In this document: piece after piece, positions 25,004 through 34,767 of the stretch | How positions within the stretch are numbered: the stretch's first letter is position 1 | How the letters are laid out: the number at the start of each line of letters is the position of its first letter | Origin: Rhizobium sp. NRK18 | GTDB lineage: Bacteria; Pseudomonadota; Alphaproteobacteria; Rhizobiales; Rhizobiaceae | Direction of reading: 5' to 3' | Assembly (NCBI RefSeq): GCF_024385575.1 | Contig: NZ_JANFMV010000001.1 | Coordinates: 744,001-808,000, forward strand | DNA length: 64,000 nucleotides | Position numbers and translations under genes: made by a program | The notes under the pieces: generated by a model | Seen by the model: only the letters and a program-made list of their open reading frames with translations | Databases searched by the model: none | Told to the model about the DNA's origin: nothing

Positions 25004-26185
25004 TCAGCGATAGCCGACAGTGACGATCTTTCCGCCCTCGATCTTGATCTCGCGGAACTTGCCGGCGCTTTCGCCGCCGCCGATCAGCTCGACGTCGGAT
25101 GCGCCGACATAGTCGATGTCGCCACCGTCAGCAAGGATTTTGAGGCCCTTGGCGAGTTCGCCGGGGAGAATCTTCTCGCCCGGTGCATTGGCGACGTCCA
25201 TGACCTTTTCCTTCAGCTTGGCGCTGTCGGAGGAACCGGCGGCCTGCATGGCGAGCATGATCAGGGCAGCTGCGTCATAGGCTTCGGCGCCATACGGACC
25301 GACCTTGCCGCCTGCGGCTTCGATTGCCTTGGCGTAGAGCTCAGCGCCGTTCGAATCCGTGCCGGGACGTTCGCCGTAGGAGCCGTCGAGAGCCGGGCCG
25401 ATAGCCGCCGGCAGGCTGTCGCCGATCATGCCGTCGGGCAGGACGAAGGTGTCGAAGGCACCGGCGTCGAGAGCGCCCTGGATGATGCCCTTGCCGCCCT
25501 GGTCGAGATAGCCAACCACGACCAGCACGTCGCCGCCGGCAGAGGCCAGCGCGCCGACTTCGGCCGAGTAATCGCCCTTTCCGTCGTCATGCGGAGCGGA
25601 GATGGTGATCTTGCCGCCCTTGGCTTCGAAGCTCGACTTGATGGCGTCGGCGAGACCCTTGCCGTAGTCGTTGTTGGTGTAGGTGAGTGCTGCGGACTTC
25701 ACGCCATGGTCGGAGAGAATGTCGGCGAGGATTTCACCCTGGCGGGCGTCGGACGGCGCGGTGCGGAAGAACAGGCCGTTGTCTTCGACGGAGGACAGCG
25801 CCGGCGAGGTCGCGGACGGCGAAATCATGACGACACCGTTGGCGAGCGCGACGTTCTGGAGAACGGCGGTCGTCGCACCGGAGCACATGGCGCCGACGAT
25901 GGCGTTGACCTTGTCTGAGGTGACGAGGCGTTCGGCTGCAGCCGTTGCCGCACCGGCGTCAACGCAGGTGGAATCGCCGCGGACCGGGGTCACCTTGGAG
26001 CCGTTCAGCAGCGCGCCGCTGTCGGAGACTTCCTTCATGGCCAGTTCTGCGCCGGCGGCAATGTCAGGCGCAAGCGATTCCAGCGGGCCGGTAAAGCCCA
26101 TCAGGACGCCGAGCTTGATATCTTCGGCCTTGGCCGGCAATGCCAGCATTGTCGTTGCTGCGAGGACCGCAAACATCCGTTTCAT
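25004..26185 (-). CDS. Leu/Ile/Val-type periplasmic binding protein
   Basis: A 393-residue exported binding protein of the type I periplasmic fold used by hydrophobic amino acid importers. The signal peptide is MKRMFAVLAATTMLALPAKA, with cleavage after AKA at residue 20. The mature protein starts EDIKLGVLMGFTGPLESLA and includes RGDSTCVDAG and VGAMCSGATTA, the cysteine pair conserved in this group, and later VGYLDQGG. AAAGGGTGA precedes the ATG. It leads the livGFHM genes and is divided from them by a hairpin. The ligand cannot be fixed from sequence; branched-chain amino acids are the default for the family. Confidence 0.92.
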   Translation of the reverse strand: MKRMFAVLAATTMLALPAKAEDIKLGVLMGFTGPLESLAPDIAAGAELAMKEVSDSGALLNGSKVTPVRGDSTCVDAGAATAAAERLVTSDKVNAIVGAMCSGATTAVLQNVALANGVVMISPSATSPALSSVEDNGLFFRTAPSDARQGEILADILSDHGVKSAALTYTNNDYGKGLADAIKSSFEAKGGKITISAPHDDGKGDYSAEVGALASAGGDVLVVVGYLDQGGKGIIQGALDAGAFDTFVLPDGMIGDSLPAAIGPALDGSYGERPGTDSNGAELYAKAIEAAGGKVGPYGAEAYDAAALIMLAMQAAGSSDSAKLKEKVMDVANAPGEKILPGELAKGLKILADGGDIDYVGASDVELIGGGESAGKFREIKIEGGKIVTVGYR

Positions 26186-26417
26186 AGGTTCACCCTTTTT
26201 GATGTCCAGAATTGTTCTTGTATGTCCGGGCGGAAATTCGCCCGTGTTGATCCCGTGCGTGCACCGGCAGGATTTTCTCGCCCTTGATCAAGTCGTTCCC
26301 CCTGCGCAACTGCCCGTTTGACCGGCTTTCCCCGTGGGAAAGCCTGTTTCCCGTGCGCACAGTCGGACAATGCACGCCCCCATGGGTGGAATCAAGGATA
26401 AATTGTCCAAATGGAAA

Positions 26418-26445
26418 ACGGGCGGCAGATGCCTCCGCCGCCCGT
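26418..26445 (-). terminator. Terminator of the TRAP transporter operon
   Basis: ACGGGCGGC and GCCGCCCGT form a perfect 9-bp stem with a 10-base loop, followed on the minus strand by TTTTCC. It is 20 bases past the dctM stop at 26466. Confidence 0.75.
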
Positions 26446-26465
26446 ATTTGCTGACCGGTTGACCG

Positions 26466-28085
26466 CTACTGGTTGACGATCTCCGGCCCCATCAGACTGT
26501 AGGGAAGCCAGGTGGAGAGCGCCGGGACATAGGTGACCAGAACCAGGAAGAGCAGCAGCACGCCGACGAAAGGCATGGCCGCCTTGACAACCTGAACGAG
26601 GCTCATGCCGGTGATGCCGGATGTCACGAACAGGTTGAGCCCGATCGGCGGGGTAATCATGCCGATTTCCATGTTCACCACCATGATGATGCCGAGATGG
26701 ATCGGATCGACGCCGAGCTGGGTCGCGATCGGGAACACCACCGGCGCCACGATGAGCAGCAGACCGGAGGGTTCCATGAACTGGCCGCCGAGCAGCAGCA
26801 GCAGGTTGATCGCAATCAGGAAGGTGAACCAGTTGAAGCCGTAGCCGAGCATCAGCTGGGTCAGCGTATCGGGAATGCGTTCCGCCGTCAGCACATGGGC
26901 GAAGAGCAATGCGTTGACGATGATGAACATCAGCATCACCGTGGTGCGCGATGCATCGACCAGCACCTTGCGGGTTTCCTGGTGGAAGATGGCCGGCACG
27001 GCCAGTCTCGCCATGGCGCCGAGATTGCGGCCCCAGATCGGCAGGCTGGCGACGAGGTAGCTCGGAATGTGCGCCGGATTGCTGCCCGGGTCACGCCAGA
27101 TCGTGTAGGCGATCAGGATGGCAAGCGAGATGACGGCGCCGACCACCAGCCGGTCTCCGGCAGAGATGTCCGGCCAGTCCGCGGTTGCGAAGTAGGACAG
27201 AACCATCCACACGAAGAGGAAGGAGATCGCATAGACCAGCGCCTTGAAGCCGAGGATGGCCTTGCGGCTGTCGGTTTCACGGAGCCAGGCAATGTCCTTC
27301 ATCGGGCCCATGTCGCGGTAGATGAAGATGGCGACGAAAAACGAGTAGACCGATGCGACGGCGGCGGCTTCGGTCGGCGTGAAGACGCCGCCATAAATGC
27401 CGCCGATGATGATGACGATCAGGAACAGGCCGAAGCCGGCTTCCTTGCCGCCCTGCAGGATTTCGCCGAAGCCGCGCCACTCACCGGCCGGAAGTCCCTT
27501 GCGGCGGGCGACGATGTAGATCGCACCCATCAGCATGAGGCCGGCAACGATGCCCGGTACCACGCCCGCGAGGAAGAGGCGGCCGACGGAGACGTTTGTC
27601 GCGGCGGCATAAACGACCATGACGATCGACGGCGGGATGAGAATGCCGAGCGTGCCCGCATTGGCGATGATGCCTGCGGCAAACTCCTTCGAGTAGCCGA
27701 CCTGGCGCATGCCGGCGATGGCGATGGTGCCGATGGCGACAACGGTTGCCGGCGACGAGCCGGACAGCGCGGCAAACAGCATGCAGGCCAGCACCGAGGC
27801 AATCGCAAGGCCGCCGCGGAAATGCCCGACGCTGGCGATGGCGAAGTGAATGATGCGCTTTGCCACGCCACCCGTCGACATGAAGGCGGAGGCGAGGATG
27901 AAGAAGGGGATCGCCAGCAGCGTGTAGTTCTGCGAGGCGTCCATCATCTGTACGGCGACCGACGACATGGAATCGCGCGAGAAAAATGCCGTGATGATGA
28001 TCGACGAGAGGCCCAGCGAGATCGCGACGGGAACGCCGAGGAACAGAAGCGTCAGGACGAGAATAAACAGGATCAGCGGTTCCAT
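26466..28085 (-). CDS. dctM: TRAP transporter large permease DctM with an extra membrane insertion
   Basis: The large membrane subunit of a tripartite ATP-independent periplasmic transporter, 539 residues, clearly longer than the roughly 430 usual for DctM. Family regions are YTLLAIPFFILASAFMSTGG (54-73), AALSGSSPATVVAIG (105-119), GILIPPSIVMVVYA and, near the end, GMITPPIGLNLFVTSG. An insertion of about 100 residues (260-368), containing two extra hydrophobic spans (about 278-299 and 312-330), lies in the middle. It starts 4 bases after dctQ. DctM carries out sodium-coupled transport of a carboxylate delivered by DctP. The C4-dicarboxylate assignment rests on DctP and the DctBD neighbours. 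Confidence 0.92.
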   Translation of the reverse strand: MEPLILFILVLTLLFLGVPVAISLGLSSIIITAFFSRDSMSSVAVQMMDASQNYTLLAIPFFILASAFMSTGGVAKRIIHFAIASVGHFRGGLAIASVLACMLFAALSGSSPATVVAIGTIAIAGMRQVGYSKEFAAGIIANAGTLGILIPPSIVMVVYAAATNVSVGRLFLAGVVPGIVAGLMLMGAIYIVARRKGLPAGEWRGFGEILQGGKEAGFGLFLIVIIIGGIYGGVFTPTEAAAVASVYSFFVAIFIYRDMGPMKDIAWLRETDSRKAILGFKALVYAISFLFVWMVLSYFATADWPDISAGDRLVVGAVISLAILIAYTIWRDPGSNPAHIPSYLVASLPIWGRNLGAMARLAVPAIFHQETRKVLVDASRTTVMLMFIIVNALLFAHVLTAERIPDTLTQLMLGYGFNWFTFLIAINLLLLLGGQFMEPSGLLLIVAPVVFPIATQLGVDPIHLGIIMVVNMEIGMITPPIGLNLFVTSGITGMSLVQVVKAAMPFVGVLLLFLVLVTYVPALSTWLPYSLMGPEIVNQ

Positions 28086-28089
28086 GACG

Positions 28090-28776
28090 TCAGTCCTTCA
28101 ATACGTCTTTGTGCTCGGCAACGAGGTCTTCCGCCTCGTGGCCGGCGATCATCAGTTCACGCTCGCCGCGGGCGATCTGCACCAGCGCCTGGGCGGAGCG
28201 CAGACCGAACAGGCCGAGGCCGACCGGCATGATCAGATAGGCGGACCAGCGTGGCAGGCGCTCCTTGATGCCGAGCGCCTCGACCATGAACTGCGGCCAC
28301 TTCATTTCGTCGAGGCCGGCGCCCGTGCGATAGATGGTCGACCAGTAGAGCATCGCCCCGCCCTTGGTGTTGGTGCCGAAGACCTGCAGCCAGGCGGAGC
28401 CGAGAAGGATCGCCGTGTAGAGAAGGCAGGCGATGGCGCCGAAGATGGCGACGGCGCGGAACAAGGGTGCCGGAAACATGCGGACGAAGGCGTCGACGCC
28501 AAGATGGGTGCCCGTGCGAACACCGTAGCTCATGCCGAAGAGGATCAGCCAGGCAAACAGGATGCGCTGGAATTCAAGCGCGCCGCTCCAGCCGGAATTG
28601 AAGCCGTAGCGGGCAATCACCTGGGTAAAGGCGACGAGCGTGATGACGGCCAGCAGAAGGGCAAGCGTGTTTTCCTCGAACCGTGCCAGCCCCTCGGGAT
28701 AGCGACGGTCGAGAATGAAGTAGACGACGACCATGACGACAAGAAGCACCCATGGCCCATACGGCAGGAATGACAT
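28090..28776 (-). CDS. dctQ: TRAP transporter small permease DctQ
   Basis: A 228-residue four-span membrane subunit. Spans lie at about 8-24, 37-53, 68-82 (ILFAWLILFGMSYGVR) and 101-121, with the family RTGTHLGVDAF motif at about 84-94. It is longer than average because of an extended periplasmic and C-terminal region, matching the enlarged DctM. GAGGGG precedes the ATG at 28776. It sits between dctP and dctM in one operon. Confidence 0.9.
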   Translation of the reverse strand: MSFLPYGPWVLLVVMVVVYFILDRRYPEGLARFEENTLALLLAVITLVAFTQVIARYGFNSGWSGALEFQRILFAWLILFGMSYGVRTGTHLGVDAFVRMFPAPLFRAVAIFGAIACLLYTAILLGSAWLQVFGTNTKGGAMLYWSTIYRTGAGLDEMKWPQFMVEALGIKERLPRWSAYLIMPVGLGLFGLRSAQALVQIARGERELMIAGHEAEDLVAEHKDVLKD

Positions 28777-28803
28777 TGGATCCCCTCCAGTGCGGTTTTG
28801 AAA

Positions 28804-28832
28804 AGCCCGGCCGCTACAGGGGCGGCCGGGCT
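28804..28832 (-). terminator. Intra-operon hairpin after dctP
   Basis: AGCCCGGCCGC and GCGGCCGGGCT form a perfect 11-bp stem with a 7-base loop, followed on the minus strand by TTTTC. It separates dctP from dctQM and probably gives partial termination, so that the binding protein is made in excess. Confidence 0.75.
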
Positions 28833-28857
28833 GTAAGCATCGCGTCAGTCGCGCGGA

Positions 28858-29856
28858 TTACTTGTTGGAAGCGACGGCCGCTTCGATCATGTCCTTGCCG
28901 ACATCGCCTTCGAACTGATCCCAGACGGGCTTCATGGTGGTTACCCATTCCTGGCGCTGCTCAGGCGTCAGCTCGCGGACGGTGCCGCCGGCCTTGATCA
29001 GGTCTTCCTTGCAGGTCTGTTCCTTGCCGGCGATCGAGTTGTTGAACTCGTCGGTGACTTCGTCGAGGATCTTCATGAACTGGTCGCGAACGTCCGGCTC
29101 CAGACCGTCGAGCCAATCCTTGGAGGTGACGACCAGATAGCCGAGAAGGCCGTGGTTGGTCTCGGTGACACCGTCCTGTACTTCGTAGAACTTCTGGGTG
29201 TAGATGTTGCACCAGGAGTTTTCCTGTCCGTCGACGACGCCGGTCTGCAGGGCGCCGTAGACTTCCTTGAAGGCGAGCTTCTGGGCGGAAGCGCCCATCG
29301 CCTCGATCATCGCCTGGGCCACGTCGGACGGCTGGATGCGGAACTTCAGACCCTTGGCGTCGGACGGTACGAGCAACGGCTTCTTGGCAGAGAACTGCTT
29401 GATGCCGGACGCCCAGAAGTGAAGGCCGGTGAAGCCGACATCGTCAACCGCGTGCAGCAGCTGGTTGGCGGCATCGGAGTGGTAGAAGTTGTTGACGGCA
29501 GCCAGATCGTTGAACAGGAAAGGCAGGTCGAACAGGCGGTACTTCTTGGTATAGGCCTCGAACTTGGAGAGCGACGGCGCGGCGAGCTGGACGTCGCCGA
29601 GCAGCATGGCTTCCTTGACCTTGTCGTCGTCGAACAGCGTCGAGTTCGGGAAGACCTCCATGCAGGCCTTGCCGTTCATTTCCTTGTTCACGCGCTCGGC
29701 CAGCATCTTGGCGGCAACGCCCTTCGGGTGCGTTTCCGCGACGTCATGGCTGAACTTGATGACGATCTCTCCCGGATCGCAATCATCGGCAAGCGCGGTG
29801 TTGGCGCCGGCGGCCAGCGTGAAAAGGCAAACGCCTGCGAGAAGCAGCTTCTTCAT
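28858..29856 (-). CDS. dctP: TRAP transporter periplasmic binding protein DctP
   Basis: A 332-residue exported binding protein. A Sec signal peptide (KKLLLAGVCLFTLAAGANTALA) ends near residue 23. The mature part shows IVIKFSHDVAETHPKG, the ligand-arginine region LKFRIQPSDVAQAMIEAMGA and TGVVDGQENSWCNIYTQKFYEVQDG, closely resembling C4-dicarboxylate DctP of Rhodobacter. GGAGGAC lies just before the ATG at 29856; the open frame extends further upstream without family support. It is the first gene of the TRAP operon and is preceded by a consensus sigma-54 promoter. Confidence 0.93.
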   Translation of the reverse strand: MKKLLLAGVCLFTLAAGANTALADDCDPGEIVIKFSHDVAETHPKGVAAKMLAERVNKEMNGKACMEVFPNSTLFDDDKVKEAMLLGDVQLAAPSLSKFEAYTKKYRLFDLPFLFNDLAAVNNFYHSDAANQLLHAVDDVGFTGLHFWASGIKQFSAKKPLLVPSDAKGLKFRIQPSDVAQAMIEAMGASAQKLAFKEVYGALQTGVVDGQENSWCNIYTQKFYEVQDGVTETNHGLLGYLVVTSKDWLDGLEPDVRDQFMKILDEVTDEFNNSIAGKEQTCKEDLIKAGGTVRELTPEQRQEWVTTMKPVWDQFEGDVGKDMIEAAVASNK

Positions 29857-30019
29857 TCTATAAGTCCTCCACTTTGGGCCCCCACGGCCCATGAAATCGG
29901 AATGATCCGGCTCATGCCGGATGCCAAGATGACAGTGGAAGGAAACAGGGCCGCAGGGTCCGCTTTCACGGACGCGATGGCCGAAACATCCTCCCAATGT
30001 TTGCGGCACACATACCTTA

Positions 30020-30034
30020 GCAATAGGCGTGCCA
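30020..30034 (-). promoter_or_regulatory. Sigma-54 promoter of the dctPQM operon
   Basis: On the minus strand the sequence reads TGGCAC-GCCTA-TTGC followed by T, a full match to the sigma-54 consensus in sequence and spacing. Transcription should start near 30008, about 150 bases before dctP. The adjacent DctD-like activator belongs to the class that works with sigma-54. Confidence 0.9.
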
Positions 30035-30068
30035 GTCTGATTTTTCGACGGAGGATTATTTAAAATCA

Positions 30069-30085
30069 GATACTTATCGAGTATC
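30069..30085. promoter_or_regulatory. Candidate DctD upstream activating site
   Basis: GATACT-TATCG-AGTATC is a 6-5-6 inverted repeat about 40 bases upstream of the sigma-54 -24 element, where enhancer-binding proteins commonly bind. Assignment to DctD is inferred from position. Confidence 0.5.
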
Positions 30086-30162
30086 GTTTTTCGGCTGTCA
30101 TGGAGGGCGCCGATGAAATGGGTAGCCTGCTACACGTCCGCGAGGAGGGGCTGTGTCGCGTC

Positions 30163-31542
30163 CTACCCATGGACGCTTTCGCCGCTTCCCTCGGTGACGC
30201 TGATGCCAAGCCGCTTCATCTTGTCGTAGAGACCCTTGCGGGAAATCTGCAGTGCCTCGTAGGTCGGCTTCATGGCGCCGTTGTTGCGGGCGAGTTCTGC
30301 CTCGATGACCGTACGCTCGTAGCTCTCCAGCAGGTCTGCTAGCGATCCTTCCGATGCGCTGGACGCCGTAGCCGGTTCTTCGCTCTCGCCCGAGAAGCCG
30401 TGCCACATGCCGAGAACGAAACGGTCCGCATAGTTGCGCAGTTCACGCACGTTACCCGGCCATTCATAGGTCATCAGCTGCAGTTCGAGAGCCGCATCCA
30501 GGTGCGGGATCTCGCGGCGGAAGCGGGCGCGTGCCTGCCGAGCCAGATGAAAGAAGAGGAGGGGGATATCCTCGCGCCGGCTGCGCAGCGGCGGGATGGA
30601 AAGGGTGACGACGTTCAGGCGGAAATAGAGGTCGGCGCGGAAATTGCCCTGATTGCTCGCCTGCCCGAGGTCGGACTTGGTCGCCGCGACGAAGCGAATG
30701 TCCAGCGGGATCGGCTTGTTCGATCCGAGCCGCTCGATGGTCCGCGTCTCGATGGCGCGCAGGAGCTTGGCCTGCAGGTCGAGCGGCATGGATTCGATTT
30801 CGTCGAGGAAGATCGTGCCGCCCTGGGCGTGCTCCAGCTTGCCGATGCGCTGTTTCTGGGCGCCGGTGAAGGCGCCGGCTTCATGGCCGAACAGTTCTGC
30901 CTCGATGATGTCGGAGGGCAGGGCGGCGCAGTTGATGGCGACGAAATGGCCCTTGCTGCGGGTCGAGAAGTCGTGCAGCGCACGGGCGACCACTTCCTTG
31001 CCGGCGCCGGTCTCGCCGAGGATCAGCACATCGACATCGGTATCGGCCAGCATGACGATCTGCTCGCGCAGGCGCTTGATGCCGGGCGTGCGGCCGACCA
31101 GCCGTTCCGATAGCTCGTCGCGCTCGTTGAGTTCGGAGCGTAGCGTGCGGTTTTCAAGAACCAGGCGGCGTTTTTCCAATGCGCGTTCGATGACGGTGTA
31201 GAGGCGCGAGACCTGGAAGGGCTTCTCGATGAAATCATAGGCGCCGGCGCGCATCGCATCGACGGCCATCTGCACGTCGCCGTGTCCGGTGATCAGGATG
31301 ACCGGCATGGTCGGATCGATGGCAAGCGCCGCCTTCAAGAGCTCAAGACCGTCGACGTCGGGCATGCGGATATCGCTGACAATCACGCAATAGGCGTCGT
31401 GGGCAATCGCCGACAGAAGCGATTCCGCCGTATCGTGGACGGCGACCGGCAGACCCTCGAGCTCGAGGCCCTGCGCGAGCGCATCGCGCAGGTCGTCGTC
31501 GTCGTCGACGAGGTGGACTGTGGGCGTTCCCGATTGCGTCAT
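30163..31542 (-). CDS. dctD: C4-dicarboxylate response regulator DctD (sigma-54 activator)
   Basis: A 459-residue enhancer-binding response regulator. The receiver domain has the phospho-acceptor Asp57 in VSDIRMPD and the conserved Lys in EKPF. The AAA+ domain shows Walker A GETGAGKE (about 174-181), the sigma-54 contact motif GAFTGA and FLDEIE. The C-terminal Fis-type helix-turn-helix has GAMKPTYEALQISRKGLYDKMKRLG. It lies 3 bases after the sensor kinase gene dctB and upstream of the sigma-54-controlled TRAP operon, so it most likely activates dctPQM when DctB senses a dicarboxylate. Confidence 0.94.
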   Translation of the reverse strand: MTQSGTPTVHLVDDDDDLRDALAQGLELEGLPVAVHDTAESLLSAIAHDAYCVIVSDIRMPDVDGLELLKAALAIDPTMPVILITGHGDVQMAVDAMRAGAYDFIEKPFQVSRLYTVIERALEKRRLVLENRTLRSELNERDELSERLVGRTPGIKRLREQIVMLADTDVDVLILGETGAGKEVVARALHDFSTRSKGHFVAINCAALPSDIIEAELFGHEAGAFTGAQKQRIGKLEHAQGGTIFLDEIESMPLDLQAKLLRAIETRTIERLGSNKPIPLDIRFVAATKSDLGQASNQGNFRADLYFRLNVVTLSIPPLRSRREDIPLLFFHLARQARARFRREIPHLDAALELQLMTYEWPGNVRELRNYADRFVLGMWHGFSGESEEPATASSASEGSLADLLESYERTVIEAELARNNGAMKPTYEALQISRKGLYDKMKRLGISVTEGSGESVHG

Positions 31543-31545
31543 GCT

Positions 31546-33303
31546 CTATTCGGCTGCTTTTTGCTGTTGGTCGGCGGCGACGAGATGGACAGCAAAGGCG
31601 CAGCCGCCGCTTTCCGGCTCCTGCAGCTCGATGCGGCCGCCGAAGTCATGGACGATATTGTAGGCGATGGAAAGCCCCATTCCGACCCCTTCGCCGGCCT
31701 GCTTGGTGGTGAAGAACGGATCGAAGACGGAGGCGCGGAGGTCTTCGGGAATGCCGGGACCGTTGTCGGCGACGATGACGGTGGCGTAGCCGTCCTCGGC
31801 TTGGGCGGTCACGCTGATGCGTCCGTCCTTCGTGCCGGACAGCGCGTCGATCGAATTGGAAATCAGGTTGACGATGACCTGGGACAGCCTCACCCGGCCG
31901 CCCATGACCGTGTGGTCGCGCAGCTTCGGGTCGACAGTCAGGATCACGCCGGCCTTGCGCGCCCGCGGCTTGACGAGGATCAGAGCCTCGTCGACCACCG
32001 AGCCGAGATTGACCGCGCTGATCGTCGTGCCGGGTTTGCGGGAGAAGGAGAGAAGCGTCGAGGAGAGCTCGGCCATGCGGTCGACCATCGCGCCGATGCG
32101 GCCGAGATTGGCGGTCGCCTGCTCGAGCTTGCCGGCGGCGATCATGCGGTGGGTGTTGTCGGCATAGGTCTTCAGCGCCGCCAGCGGCTGGTTCAGCTCA
32201 TGGCTCAGCGCCGCGGACATCTGACCGATGACTGCGAGTTTGCCGGTCTGGACGAGCTCGGCCTGAGTCTTTTTCAGCTTGTCCTCGGTCGCGCGCCGTT
32301 CGTCGATCTCGCGGGAAAGCTCGATGTTGGTGACGCTGAGCGCTCTGGTGCGATCGCGGACGGTGCGTTCCAGCCGAAGCGCAGTCGCGCGGTCGCGACG
32401 CAATTGCAGGATCGTGCGCTCCCGGCGCATGATCCAGAAGAAGATCATCATGGCGCAGACCAGGCAGGCCATGGCGGCGAGCGCCGCGCCCCAGAGTCCC
32501 GCGGCTTCCACCGGACGCATGTCGCCGAGCACGTGCAGACGCCAGTCGAGGAGCGGCAGGTCGCGGACCATGTCGAGATGCGAAACCGCCTCGCGTCCCA
32601 GCCGGTAGATCATCGTGCCGGAGGTTTCGTTCGCAACCGCCTCGACCGGCTTCAGGCGCCATTCCGGACGGTTGGCGATCAGGATCGTGCCGTTTCTGTC
32701 GCTGATATAGATCGGGCTGGTCAGCAGAGACCATGTGGCTTCGATGCGCTCGAAATCGACGTAGACGGTCACGAGGCCGAGCGTCTCTCCGCCGCGGCGG
32801 ACGGCGGCGGCAAAGGCATAGGCGCGGGTGTTGTTGTCCGGCGAAATAACGGTGCGGCCGAGGCGACCCTGCAGCGCTGCGCCGAAGAGCTGGTTCAGGC
32901 CGGCGTCGCTGTGATCGAAGATGTGGCGCGCCGAGGCCAGCAGCCGGCCGTCCGGCCAGAAGAAGGCAACGTCGCGGGCGCCGGACAGGCCGGCGGCTTC
33001 CTCGGCCTTGAAGGCCGCAAGCGCCGGGTGGCCTCCGGCGCGGAACAGGGAGGCAATGTCGTTCTGCCGCGCAAGCAAGGGCGGCAGGACCCGATACTTC
33101 TCGAACATGCCGGCCAGAACTTCCGTCTGCACCGAGAGCGTTTCCGTCGCCTGCTGGCGGATGGTCACGATCGCCCGGTCGCGCCAGTAGTCGGATGCCA
33201 CCGTGATGGCGCCGAGCGACAAAATGACGATGCCGACGAGCAGGCCGAACCGGATGGCCCGGAACCGGCGACGCAACTTCCTCCCGCTCATTCTGCCGGA
33301 CAT
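31546..33303 (-). CDS. dctB: C4-dicarboxylate sensor histidine kinase DctB
   Basis: A 585-residue membrane sensor kinase. One span is near residues 18-38, then a periplasmic double-PAS-type sensor of about 240 residues (with [19 protein letters not shown] and [11 protein letters not shown]), a second span around [19 protein letters not shown], a coiled coil, the HisKA box [19 protein letters not shown] with the phospho-His, and the HATPase boxes [19 protein letters not shown] and GMGLSIAYN. AGNxGLGS-type residues are not needed in this subfamily. GGGAG precedes the ATG at 33303. It partners with DctD downstream and probably senses the substrate of the TRAP system. Confidence 0.92.
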   Translation of the reverse strand: MSGRMSGRKLRRRFRAIRFGLLVGIVILSLGAITVASDYWRDRAIVTIRQQATETLSVQTEVLAGMFEKYRVLPPLLARQNDIASLFRAGGHPALAAFKAEEAAGLSGARDVAFFWPDGRLLASARHIFDHSDAGLNQLFGAALQGRLGRTVISPDNNTRAYAFAAAVRRGGETLGLVTVYVDFERIEATWSLLTSPIYISDRNGTILIANRPEWRLKPVEAVANETSGTMIYRLGREAVSHLDMVRDLPLLDWRLHVLGDMRPVEAAGLWGAALAAMACLVCAMMIFFWIMRRERTILQLRRDRATALRLERTVRDRTRALSVTNIELSREIDERRATEDKLKKTQAELVQTGKLAVIGQMSAALSHELNQPLAALKTYADNTHRMIAAGKLEQATANLGRIGAMVDRMAELSSTLLSFSRKPGTTISAVNLGSVVDEALILVKPRARKAGVILTVDPKLRDHTVMGGRVRLSQVIVNLISNSIDALSGTKDGRISVTAQAEDGYATVIVADNGPGIPEDLRASVFDPFFTTKQAGEGVGMGLSIAYNIVHDFGGRIELQEPESGGCAFAVHLVAADQQQKAAE

Positions 33304-33499
33304 CGGCTCCCCATGCATTTCTCTCGTCCCGACGAGCTTATAGAAAATGATCGACGGCAGAAAGTCCCGCCCGGGCATCCGCTCCGGCGCGTCGCCGGAT
33401 AAGCTGCCGATCTCCCTTGCACATGCCGACAAACTCGCTAAAAGTGCGCCAAATTCAACAGAAGGGCGGTCCCGCCCGCGTTCGAAGTGGATCAGTCAC

Positions 33500-34717
33500 A
33501 TGGCATCGCATAAAGACGTGAAGAAAGTCGTCCTCGCCTATTCCGGCGGTCTCGACACCTCGATCATCCTGAAATGGCTTCAGACCGAACTCGGCGCGGA
33601 AGTCGTAACCTTCACCGCCGATCTCGGCCAGGGCGAAGAACTCGAGCCGGCGCGCAAGAAGGCCGAGATGCTCGGCATCAAGGAGATCTTCATCGAGGAC
33701 GTCCGCGAGGAATTCGTCCGTGACTTCGTCTTCCCGATGTTCCGCGCCAATGCCGTCTACGAAGGCGTCTACCTGCTCGGCACGTCGATCGCCCGCCCGC
33801 TGATCTCCAAGCACCTGATCGAAATCGCCAAGAAGACCGGCGCCGATGCGATCGCCCATGGCGCGACCGGCAAGGGCAACGACCAGGTCCGCTTCGAGCT
33901 TTCGGCCTATGCCCTGAACCCCGACATCAAGATCATCGCACCGTGGCGCGACTGGTCGTTCAAGAGCCGTACGGATCTTCTCGACTTTGCCGAAAAGCAC
34001 CAGATCCCGGTTGCCAAGGACAAGAAGGGCGAAGCGCCGTTCTCCGTCGACGCCAACCTGCTGCACTCCTCCTCCGAGGGCAAGGTTCTGGAAGACCCGG
34101 CACAGGAAGCGCCCGAATACGTCCACATGCGCACCATTTCGCCGGAAGCCGCTCCGGACAAGGCAACGGTCATCAAGGTCGGCTTCAAGAAGGGTGATGC
34201 TGTTTCGATCAACGGCGTCGCCATGTCGCCGGCGACGCTCCTTAAGACGCTCAACGATTACGGCCGTGACAACGGTATCGGTCGCCTCGATCTCGTCGAG
34301 AACCGCTTCGTCGGCATGAAGTCGCGCGGCGTCTACGAGACCCCCGGCGGCACCATCTTGCTCGCCGCCCACCGGGCCATGGAATCGATCACGCTGGACC
34401 GTGGCGCCGCTCACCTCAAGGACGAGCTGATGCCGCGTTACGCAGAGCTGATCTATTACGGCTTCTGGTTCTCGCCGGAACGCGAGATGCTGCAGGCGGC
34501 GATCGACCGCAGCCAGGAGCATGTCGAAGGTGAAGTGACGCTGAAGCTCTACAAGGGCAACGTCATGGTCACCGGCCGCGAGAGCGAGAAGTCACTCTAC
34601 TCCGACAAGCTTGTCACCTTCGAGGACGATCAGGGCGCCTATGACCAGAAGGACGCCGCTGGCTTCATCAAGCTCAACGCGCTGCGCCTGCGCACGCTTG
34701 CCAAGCGCGACCGGTAA
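33500..34717 (+). CDS. argG: Argininosuccinate synthase
   Basis: A cytoplasmic 405-residue enzyme that joins citrulline and aspartate using ATP in arginine synthesis. It shows the PP-loop [13 protein letters not shown] (9-21), [11 protein letters not shown] and the C-terminal region [14 protein letters not shown]. The ATG at 33500 gives the standard length; the frame is open further upstream without conservation. The gene stands alone, divergent from dctB, and ends at a strong terminator shared with the converging exporter gene. Confidence 0.98.
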   Translation: MASHKDVKKVVLAYSGGLDTSIILKWLQTELGAEVVTFTADLGQGEELEPARKKAEMLGIKEIFIEDVREEFVRDFVFPMFRANAVYEGVYLLGTSIARPLISKHLIEIAKKTGADAIAHGATGKGNDQVRFELSAYALNPDIKIIAPWRDWSFKSRTDLLDFAEKHQIPVAKDKKGEAPFSVDANLLHSSSEGKVLEDPAQEAPEYVHMRTISPEAAPDKATVIKVGFKKGDAVSINGVAMSPATLLKTLNDYGRDNGIGRLDLVENRFVGMKSRGVYETPGGTILLAAHRAMESITLDRGAAHLKDELMPRYAELIYYGFWFSPEREMLQAAIDRSQEHVEGEVTLKLYKGNVMVTGRESEKSLYSDKLVTFEDDQGAYDQKDAAGFIKLNALRLRTLAKRDR

Positions 34718-34743
34718 GTCCGGTCCTCAGAATGGTTCGATGG

Positions 34744-34767
34744 ACGGGGGCTTCGGCCCCCGTTTTC
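34744..34767 (+). terminator. Rho-independent terminator of argG
   Basis: ACGGGGGC, a TTCG tetraloop and GCCCCCGT are followed by a T run. It lies 26 bases after the argG stop and touches the stop of the converging exporter gene. Confidence 0.9.

Noticed and set aside
31282..33402. A 706-residue open frame antisense to dctB and dctD
   Set aside because: It is the complement of two well-supported genes in a GC-rich genome; the translation is His/Arg/Asp-rich with no motif.
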